Position numbers and translations under genes: made by a program. A DNA stretch of 64,000 nucleotides from Apium graveolens (Eukaryota; Streptophyta; Magnoliopsida; Apiales; Apiaceae): positions 85,290,079 through 85,354,078 of the forward strand of contig NC_133653.1 in assembly GCF_009905375.1 (NCBI RefSeq). The letters run 5' to 3'. The notes beneath the pieces were generated by a model. The model ran no database searches, had not been told where the DNA came from, and was given only the letters and a program-made list of their open reading frames with translations. This document shows, piece by piece, positions 55,430 to 64,000 of this stretch (positions within the stretch are counted from its first letter, which is position 1; every line of letters starts with the position of its first letter).

Positions 55430-58400
55430 CCATTTGTATTGCAGGGCATTAAACAGGTACAACCGGTAGTGTGGATTCTTGACAGCGGATCGTCAAGACA
55501 TATGACCGGAGATAGAGCCCTGCTATCAAATGTGGTTGAGAAAGCTGGCCCAGTGGTTACCTTTGGAGATAACAGCAAAGGTTTAACTGAGAGATATGGC
55601 TGTTTGCTAGCTGGAAATGTGATCATTGAAAATGTGTATATTGTGCAAGGACTTGAACACAATCTGCTTAGCATTAGTCAGTTCTGTGACAACGGCTACA
55701 ATGTTTTATTTGACAAGCTGAAGTGTCAGATTCTGCACAAGAAAAGTGAAAAACCCTTCTTGATGGGAATCCGGAAAGGAAATCTGTTCGTAGCTGACAT
55801 GAACTCTGGAAGCAATCCTGAAGTCAATTGTTTTTATGCAAAGTCATCGACAGATGAGAGTTGGCTATGGCACAAGAGACTTTCTCATCTCAATTTCAAA
55901 ACAATGAATTCTCTTGTCAAAAGAGAATTGGTCAGAGGTCTGCCTCAGCTGGAATTCTCCCCAGAAGGACTATGTGAGGCTTGCCGGAAAGGAAAGTCAA
56001 AGAAAGCAAGTCACAAAGGCATGACACATCCTCCATAACTGGTGTTCTGCAATTATTACACATGGATTTATTTGGACCAATTAATGTCTTTTCGATGTCA
56101 AAGAAGTGTTACTGTCTTGTGATAGTTGATGACTATTCCAAGTATACGTGGGTTTTATTCCTTCACTCTAAGGATGAAACACCACAAGTTGTGATTGATC
56201 ATATCAAGTTGATCGAGTTAGATTCTAATGTCCCTGTTAGAGCAATAAGGTCAGATAATGGAACAGAATTCAAGAATTCACTTCTCAATGGATTTTGTAC
56301 AAATAAAGGGATTACCAGACAATTTTCAGCTCCTAGAACCCCTCAGCAAAATGGAGTGGTAGAAAAGAAGAATCGTACATTGATTGAAGCTGCAAGAACG
56401 ATGTTAAGTGAATCGGGTCTTCCAATGTACTTTTGGGCTGAAGCTGTCAATACTGCATGTTATACTCAGAATCAAACTCTAATCAACAAAGACTTCATGA
56501 AAACTCCTTATGAGATTTTGAATGAACAGAAACCTTCTATCAAATACTTTCATGTATTTGGTGCCAGATGCTTCGTGCTCAAGGATGGAGATGATCGTCG
56601 TGGTAAATTCGAGGCAAAGGCATATGAGGGTATTTTTGTTGGATATGGAAGAAGATCATACAGAGTGTATATCATTGATCAACACAAAGTAACTGAAAGT
56701 GTCAATGTTACATTTGATGACACTAAACTCCCTAGTATCCAAACTGAAGATCCTTCTGAGAAACTGAAGTTTGATGATATGTCAGATTCAGAATTAGAAC
56801 ATGGTCAAGAACCTGAGGTTGTTGCTGGTGAAGAACCTGTTAATTATGATGATACTCAAGGTAATGGTGATGGAAACTTTGTCAACAATGGAGATACCAC
56901 TGCTACTGACGGAGAATCTTCAAGTCAACATGGCAACAACTCAGGGGGAGATGCTGAAGGATCAACTAGTAGGACATAACATCCCAATGAATTTCAAGGC
57001 GAATCATCAAGATCAAATCTTCCAAGACAGACTGTCTGGAATAAAGCTCATCCTTTTGAGTTGATTATTGGTGATCCAGATGTTGGAGTCAGAACTAGAC
57101 GTGCTACTCAAAATGAGTGTCTGTTTTCAGGATTTCTTTCTGAGATGGAACCTAAGAAGATTGAGGAAGCACTGACTGATCCAGATTGGGTGATTGCTAT
57201 GCAAGATGAACTCAATCAGTTTGAACATCAACAAGTCTGGAAACTGGTACCTAGACCTACACATAAGAAAGCTGTTGGTACTAGGTGGGTATTCAGGAAT
57301 AAACTAGATGAAGATGGTGTGGTTACAAGAAACAAAGCAAGACTGGTAGCTAAAGGGTATTCTCAAGCTGAAGGCATTGATTATGATGAAACCTATGCTC
57401 CAGTGGCTAGACTAGAGGCCATCAGGATATTTCTGGCATTTGCAGCATTCTCTAACTTTAAAGTTTATCAAATGGATGTCAAGAGTGCCTTTCTGAATGG
57501 AAAGCTGGATGAAGAGGTATTTTTAGAACAACCTCCTGGTTTTGAAGATTCAGATCATTTGGATTTTGTCTACTTTCTGTTCAAGGCTATCTATGGACTC
57601 AAACAGTCTCCGAGAAAATGGTATGACACTCTTTCTGAATTTCTTATTGAAAATAGCTTTATTAGAGGTGTCATAGACAAAACTCTCTTTTCTAAAAAGC
57701 ATAAGAATGATACTATATTAGTCCAAGTCTATGTGGATGATATAATATTTGGGTCTACTAATGATAATCTCTGTAAGAGATTTGCTAAGTTAATGCACAG
57801 CAAATTTGAAATGAGCATGATGGGAGAGCTGAAGTTCTTTCTTGGATTATAAGTAAATCAAAGGTTAGATGGAACTTTTATTTGTCAGCCCAAGTATCTC
57901 AAAGAACTCCTCAAAAAGTACAATCTAGAGGATTCTGCATCAGCAAGGACTCCGTCAACTACAGCTGTCAAGCTTGGACCATGTGAAAACTCCATTAAGG
58001 TAGATGTCACAAGCTACAGAGGTATGATTGGCTCGTTACTCTATCTTACTGCAAGTAGACCAGATATTATGTATGCTACATGCTTATGTGCAAGGTTCCA
58101 AGTGGATCCTAGAGATATTCATCTCGTTGCTGTTAAACGAATCTTAAGATATCTTAAGGGAACACCAAATCTAGGAATTTGGTACCCTAAAGAATCTGGT
58201 TTTAACCTTATCGGATATACAGATTCAGATTACACAGGAAGTGTTGTTGATAAGAAAAGCACCTCAGGGAGTTGTCAATTCCTAGGTAGCAGACTAGTCT
58301 CATGGTACAGCAAGAAACAGCAAACAGTTTCAAATTCAACGGCTGAGGCTGAATATATTGCTGCTGGAAGCTGTTGTGCTCAGATCTTGTGGATTAGGAA

Positions 58401-58680
58401 TCAGCTACGGGACTATGGCTCTGTATTGAACAAAATACCTATTCTATGTGACAATACAAGTGCAATAGCCATCACCAACAACCCTGTGCAGCATACAAGG
58501 ACCAAGCACATTGACATCATGTATCATTTTATTAGAGAGCACGTCATGAATGGTACTGTTGAACTATTTTTTGTTCCAACAGAAGAACAAATAGCAGATA
58601 TTTTCACTAAACCTCTTGATGAATCCACATTTACCAAATTAGTTGGTAAATTGGGTATGTTGAATAGCTTTAGTGATTAA
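55430..58680 (+). pseudogene. pol: Element C pol: protease, integrase, RT, RNase H (nearly intact)
   Basis: Protease (WILDSGSSRHMTGD) and the pre-integrase finger (HKRLSHLNF, CEACRKGKS) are read in one frame from about 55430 to 56030. From about 56035 the rest is in the frame used by gag. Integrase: HMDLFGPINV, RSDNGTEF, GVVEKKNRT, all D-D-E kept. [43 protein letters not shown] and an intact YVDD at about 57730. RNase H: YTDSDYTG, AEAEYIAAG, CDNTSAI, ending FTKPLDESTF. In-frame TAA stops at 56977-56979 (linker) and 57850-57852 (just after FFLGL) are both explained by CAA to TAA. Two frame changes (near 55425 and 56030) cancel each other; the first could be the normal gag/pol boundary. Confidence 0.9.
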
Positions 58681-59923
58681 ACTTGTGAATATCTGAAATA
58701 TGTTCTTGAGTGAATTTACAAATGAATTTTTCATAAATGAAAAAAATTCATTTGCAAATTTATTTTATCATTTTCCAAAATTTCCTGCTTATTTCTATGT
58801 AATTTTTATTATCTTATCTTATTTATTTACTCAACTTGTTAATTTTAATGTCTCAGAATATTTTATTTTCTCTAAAAATATTTTTCTATGAATTTTATTT
58901 GTTAAAATTCAAAAGAAATCTATTTTTGGACTGAAAATATTATTATCTCTGAAATATTTTAATTATTTTAATTATATAAATATTTTCTACCATATTCATT
59001 TCAGTTTTCTGTAAATTGTAATATTTTCTATATTATATTTTTTTATGTGTTTTTAACAGTTTTTATGTTAATTATTCAATATATTTAAATACTTAATTTA
59101 TTTTATACTAGAATGACAATCGGCAAGACAATTGAAATTGTCTTGCTGAAAGTCATTCCAGTACTAATACTTGTTTATTTTTAAATCAGTTTAATTTTAT
59201 AACTGGCAAGACAATCGATATGACTATTGATTGTCATGCCAGTAATAAAATTAATATCAGATATATTATGTTTTATTTTGTACTGGTATGACAATCGATA
59301 TGACTATCAGATTGTCATATCAGTTATATATTATTATTTGTTTTATTTGTTTGTTTTGTTTTTTGTTTTTTTCAAAATTGCCTTGTATGACTATCGGTAT
59401 GACAATCGGTAAGACTATCCCGAATTGTCATACCAGTTGTCCTACTTAACAATTTTTTTTTGTTGTTTCTTTTACTTTTTATCAGTTCATTTCCTTCTTT
59501 TCAAAATTCAACAGTTATCTCTCTCTCTCTCTCTTCGACCAAACATCAATACCATCGCCATTGTCTTCCTTGCTCGAGTTTTTACTCAGCAAACTAAAAC
59601 ATCACTCCTGATATATACATACACGTATATACATATAGGAGTGCTGCCAAATTTTTTTAAATCTTTTGCACTTCGTTTTGTTCCCTTCAAAATCGTTTTG
59701 TGTTTTTTTGATTTTGGGTATTTTTATTTTAATTTCTGTTTTGTGTCTTGTGGTTTTTCAAATCTACTTTTGTGAGTTAAGAATTTTAACGAGATACATT
59801 TCTTTCTAAATTTTTTGATTATAATTGATTTAATTCAAATTATTAAATTAATTTAATTAATTCAAATTTTCTTAATAATATTCTTAAAATTCTGAAAGTG
59901 TGTGTCTTATTATTATTTTTAAA
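58681..59923 (+). other. Region between pol and accessory ORF of element C
   Basis: Noncoding, T-rich. It contains the palindrome cluster 59109-59450, a (CT)n tract at 59518-59536 and a TATATACA word near 59612 that could be a weak TATA box about 310 bases before the accessory start codon. Short T-rich ORFs here are not supported. Confidence 0.55.
59109..59450. repeat. Palindromic repeat cluster upstream of the accessory ORF in element C
   Basis: Four inverted-repeat units, each with an arm such as CTGGTATGACAATCGATATG and a partner such as ATCAGATTGTCATATCAG (about 59112-59165, 59203-59245, 59281-59325, 59384-59442). They are spaced roughly 50-100 bases apart in T-rich sequence. Same word family as in the LTR (52441-52575). 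Sireviruses are known to carry conserved palindromic motifs in noncoding parts. Confidence 0.8.
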
Positions 59924-62900
59924 ATGGCTCTCAATTTCCAAATTGTTTCGCATAATCTTGTTGGTTACTTTAATCCAGATAAATGTGATGTAGAAAAATT
60001 TAAGCCATGGATTAGATTTTTAAATGACCATTCGATTGTTAGCTCTGCTATTAAATCAAATATGATTTTAAATATTGATCTGCTTAGACTAATTTGCACA
60101 ACCTCTACTGTGGCCGATGATTTTAAATCTTTTTCATTCACCGTGGCAAACACACAGTATGTGGTTGATGAAACAGTCGTCAATCGAGCTTTAAATTTTC
60201 CTATGGACAATTTCTGTAATTTGCCCTCTGAAAATGATATTTCAAACTTTTTCCATGCTATTCACTATCAGGAGGTAATTAATTTAACCAAGTTATCAAA
60301 ATCCAATTTGGTGTCTGAATGGGACATTTTCTTCGATACACTTTCTAAAGTGTTTGCCAACTGCACTAAATCCAATTTTCACAACATCACTTCCACTCTG
60401 CAGTATATTGGTCTTGCCGTTGTTTTCAATCAAAGGATCAATTTTGGCAAACTACTTTTACCCATTCTTTTGAGACGTCTCACTACTGCTTTACGTGATC
60501 ATTCTACAAATCGTAGGGTCTCGTGTTACTATGCTCGTTTTCTCATTCTCATAGCAGAACATATTCTCTCACCTGAGCATAAAGCCCTTTTTGCTAACTC
60601 TGCAGTAACCGAACCCCCTCTAGTAAGCAAAAAGATTTACACCCGCCAAGACACAACTTTCAAATTCATGCAAGTTCCAGTACTTGTATCTGCTTTCATG
60701 GCCACTTATATTCCCTTACCTATCTTCAATCTTCTCGGTCATGAACAGCAAGCTCAACCTCCAGTGGTTCAAACCACCCAGGCTCAAGCATCAGATGCTC
60801 TTCCTCTACAGGTAATAGTTCCTCCAACTCAACCTATTCCTACTTCTGTTGAAAGACCCCCAGTGGTTGATAGGACTGACCATGAAGTTGTAGAACCACA
60901 GCTTCAATCCCAGGTCATAGAGCCAAACACAGAGTCACAACCTATCTCAACCTCTCCCCCACTGTCTAAAATGTTGCCTAGAAGGTTAATAGGAAGTAGT
61001 TTGTTGGTGGATGTGAATGAACCCTCAGCTCTGCCTCCTCCGAAGAAAAGAAGAACATTTACTGAGGCATCTGAAAGCCCATCCTTGTCCTCCCAACAGG
61101 ACATGGACTTTGAAATGGCCACTGAACAGTTACTAGAAACATCCTCTCAACAGGATGAATCTATTGAAATTCGCCATAGGGCCATGGCATCCTGTACTGA
61201 GTCAAGCACAATTCCATTACTCACAATGGAAGCATACAGACCAGTAGATGATACTCAGGACACGGAGCGAGGAGTGTACATAGAGTCGGTTACAGTGCCT
61301 GCCACAGTTACGGCAGAAGAGCAGTCAAATGCTTCTGAGGGAAAATCTGACTCTCAGCCACCTTTAATAGAGTCATTTTCTCCCCTCCCAGATCCAACAC
61401 CTCTGGCTCCCTCACAGGATTCTCCACTCGCAGATTTATCTGGAGAAAGTGGAAGGCAACTCGGTCAATCTATCCCTAAAGCAATTCAGACATCTATTTC
61501 ACATGAAATGATAGGTTTGACTGAGGATCGGGACTCGCGAATTCCCATTGCACCACCACTGACCTCTCTTGAAGAGGCTAGGGTGATTTTAAATGCAGGT
61601 ACAGAAGATCAGCCTCAGGAAGACTCCTCACGAGCAATTATATTGAGAGATACACATGCACGTGAGTTGAGTGAATTAAACAGGAGAGATATTCAGATGA
61701 GCGCACACACAGACACAAACACTGAAAATCTGTTAGCTCAAATTACTGATCTCAAGGAACCACTTACAAAAAGTCAGGCTGAAGCTAAATCATTCAAAGC
61801 ACAAGTGGTTGAACGATCTTCTTCTTCCACCTCTGTCAATAATCAGCTGGCTCTTATCAGGACTGAAATATCAGATCTGAAGACATCTGTTGTACCAAAG
61901 CTTAACTCAATCCAGGAATCTCCAACGTTATCAGCTGACGACATTTCAAACTTCTGCTCTCTACATACAAGAATGACTTCTCTTGAAGACTTGGTTGAAA
62001 TGAATCATTCACTAGATTCCTCCAGATTTCTGAAGATAGAGACGGGTATGGAACATCTGAATGAAGGGATGAAGCACCTGTACTATATGATCAAAAATTC
62101 TCACTGTCCCAATGAAGAACAAAGGACTTTCTTTGAAGGGCCGTCTGGTGGAGGCTCAGGCTCGGGAGGTGATGGAGGTCATGGAGGATCTAAGGGAAAG
62201 TCTGTAGAGGATTCCTCAACTAAGGGGGAGAAGAAAGGGAGAAGTGATAAGGGAAAAGAAAAAGAGTCGTCTGCTGGAGGCACATGGAAGCCTAATGATA
62301 TCTACTATAGTGGAGAACAGGATGACTTTGATATTTGTGACGTTCCCACTGAACCAGTCTTGGAAGATAAAGATGGTTTCTTTGAAGCTGAGGAGGAAAG
62401 TGATTTTGGAGAATGGGAAGAGGAAACTCCAGTGGATCCTCTGTTTGAGAAAGAGTTTCAGCAGCAGCAGTCAGAGATGAAAAGAAAAGAAGCTGAACTC
62501 AAAAAGGTCTCCCAGATCATTGACATGAGGAAAGACATACAAAGAACAGAAACTCTTTAAAAGCAACGTCTTCATGACATTAAAGCTCAAGAAAGGAGAA
62601 GAGATGTCAGACTGAAGATTGGTGAAAAATGGGATGAAGCTAGGAGAGTACTTGATATGCCTCAGCTGAGCACAAACAATGATAGACAGTTTCTACATCT
62701 TCTGGACAAGCTGGAGATCTCTAATCCAAACAATGACATGTACATGAATGCTATAAAGACTGAAGTCTCAAGGATCACAGTTGCCTTTGACAGATCCCTA
62801 AATGAGATGAGCATATTTGTATATTGTCAGAGCAAAGGATCTTTCAAGGTGTCACTTCATCTGTTTGAGAATCGTTCTTTGTCAGAGATTTGGGTTCTTC

Positions 62901-63331
62901 TCAACAAAGTAAAAAGAAGCTCAAAATTGAATGAAGTTCTTCGAGAAAGGCTCAAAGAGTTTGCCAGCAGGGCTAGTCCTCAAGTGGTCAACAATCCTCA
63001 TCAGGTAAGATTCTTTAAGTCTGACTGTCTTCAAATCTGCCAGCTCGATTCACAGTCTCTTAAAGACTACTCAGCTAAGCATCTGGTCTGGATGGAACAT
63101 CACTTAAGAACTGCTGGATATTCATCCATGTTGAAAACTCAAGCAGCTGATCTGATTCAAGCTTATTATGAAAAGAATATTAAAAGGTACAATCAACTCA
63201 AGAATAAGCTAAAGACGGTTGGAGTTCAACCAGTTAGACCAGACAGCTTCACTTTAGAAAAGGATCGTGTCTTTGATAAGGAGTTGCTTCAAGATTTAGA
63301 AGAAGGTGAAGTCAGAAGAGAGGACAACTGA
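59924..63331 (+). pseudogene. Element C accessory ORF (Sirevirus extra protein), one stop inside
   Basis: Start ATG 59924 in a good context (AAAATGG); the frame is open to TAA 62558-62560 and continues in the same frame from 62561 to 63331. The stop is likely a CAA to TAA change. Residues about 1-270: a globular domain (FNPDKCDVEKFKPWIRFLND, VDETVVNRALNFPMDN, FGKLLLPILLRRL) homologous to element B's ORF. Then about 270-600 Pro/Ser/Gln/Thr-rich, 600-720 coiled coil (ENLLAQITDLKEPLTKSQAE), a Gly/Ser-rich and Lys-rich patch (GGGSGSGGDGGHGG), an acidic patch, a Gln/Lys/Glu helix, and after the stop an alpha-helical C-terminal part. There is no signal peptide or convincing membrane segment. It stands where SIRE1-type elements carry an env-like ORF. 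Role unknown. Confidence 0.8.
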
Positions 63332-63578
63332 ATTTAATTAGCTCAAAACACAATGTAATATGATTAGAGCTTTATGAATCAAGATAGACTAATGTAGTTA
63401 TATGTTCAGGCTAGAGGAACATCTATCTTGTATTCACTTGTAAATTTCTTTTGGAATCTGGAAAATGTTAAATATAATCCAGAACTTTTCTGCTATTTAC
63501 TTTGCATTACTGTTTATATCTTTTTCTTATATGTTAGTTGAGTTATCCTCTAGGTATTTGTTGTTATTGTCTAACAAG
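63332..63578 (+). other. 3' untranslated region of element C
   Basis: AT-rich, noncoding, between the accessory stop and the polypurine tract. Confidence 0.6.
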
Positions 63579-63593
63579 CAAATAGGGGGAGAT
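63579..63593 (+). other. Polypurine tract of element C
   Basis: AATAGGGGGAGAT directly before the 3' LTR start TGAAAGG at 63594, the standard plus-strand priming site. Confidence 0.88.
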
Positions 63594-64000
63594 TGAAAGG
63601 CATATGTTATAGCCTATTTGTTTATTCGAGGATTTAACTCAACTCAAATAAGAATGTAATAAGTAAATAGTGGATCTATCATCAGAGAGATCTCATAGAG
63701 TAACATATGTCAAAGGATTAAGTAACATTGTTCATCTACAGACTTGATGACTTAATTCACTGGAAGAAGCTCAAGAAATTGATCAAGCCTCAGTGATATA
63801 AATCAAGATTGTGGATTTAATCAAGTGACAGAGATCTCGTCAGGGTATCAATTAATTACAAGGATTTAGTCTGAAGAAAATCAAGAGTATCAAGGTCAAG
63901 GCATGAAGAAACGTCACGGAAGTTAGTCACTCATGAACCAGACAGTACATAGAGTGTCAACATTGAAGTGGTGGAATTGATTCGTAATTGACAGTGATTT
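63594..64000 (+). repeat. 3' LTR of element C, cut by window end
   Basis: Matches 51827-52233 with about six substitutions in 407 bases and no indels seen. The remaining 0.8 kb and the right target duplication lie outside the window. Confidence 0.93.

Larger units (their letters stand above)
51827..64000 (+). mobile_element. Element C: young Sirevirus-type Ty1/copia element, runs past window end
   Basis: 5' LTR 51827-53057, primer site 53060-53071, gag, protease, integrase, RT, RNase H (to 58680), accessory ORF (59924-63331), polypurine tract, 3' LTR from 63594, cut by the window end. The left flanking pentamer is CTTAT (51822-51826); the right flank is not visible. In the 407 visible bases the LTRs differ at about six positions. 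Catalytic residues are intact, and damage is limited to a few stops and two frame changes. It split a Helitron gene. Internal homology to element B is clear at protein level but the LTRs are unrelated, so they are different families. Confidence 0.93.

Noticed and set aside
59900..59923. Upstream methionine as start of the accessory ORF in element C
   Set aside because: The ATG at 59924 has the better context and the eight extra residues are hydrophobic leader translated from T-rich UTR.

Overview
This window is plant nuclear DNA, almost certainly from a eudicot, and it is essentially all transposable elements. I see no host single-copy gene, rRNA, tRNA, bacterial operon or CRISPR array. The evidence is two full-structure Ty1/copia elements of the Sirevirus (SIRE/Maximus) type, a Tekay-type chromovirus with 4 kb LTRs, Tat-lineage Ty3/gypsy elements with an antisense extra gene, a solo LTR, an intron-rich Helitron replicase fragment, a short Helitron, and several MITEs. 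I cannot name the species.

Layout. 1-867: leader and LTR of an old Tat-type element (E), cut by element A. 868-15243: element A, Tekay chromovirus on the minus strand, target duplication gtaat. 15244-19281: AT-rich repeat ground with MITEs, Helitron ends, a 508 bp tandem duplication and a 386 bp Helitron. 19282-35321: solo gypsy LTR (F, imperfect duplication ttggg/ctggg), split by element B (19997-34880, minus, duplication gaata), a decayed Sirevirus that itself carries a hAT-type foldback element (30331-31018). 35481-46560: element D, Tat type, minus, duplication tctgg. 46561-49700: more MITE ground. 49706-51826: 5' part of a degenerate Helitron replicase gene, cut by element C (51827 to beyond the window), a young Sirevirus on the plus strand.

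How the parts work. In A the order is LTR, an acidic extra ORF, gag, protease, RT/RNase H, integrase with a chromodomain; a 679 bp tandem duplication and frameshifts break pol. In B and C the order is gag, protease, integrase, RT, RNase H, then a long accessory ORF region; the two families share a recognisably homologous N-terminal domain there, and both place family-specific short palindromes in the LTR and again between pol and the accessory ORF. D has an intact 1138-codon gag-protease ORF and an integrase remnant, but RT and RNase H are deleted. On the opposite strand, facing pol, D carries a gene whose three reading frames join in phase through two well-formed introns (717 codons predicted) and which has its own TATA box.

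The most unusual signal is in D: about 50 copies of a 10 bp near-palindrome, GGACGCGTCC or a close variant, scattered between 36345 and 40926 through the LTR, promoter region, introns, exons and 3' region of the antisense gene, with two more in the tail of gag-protease and seven in the other LTR. It is absent from the rest of the gag-protease ORF and from the integrase. I know of no described explanation. Counts and identities throughout were made by eye.
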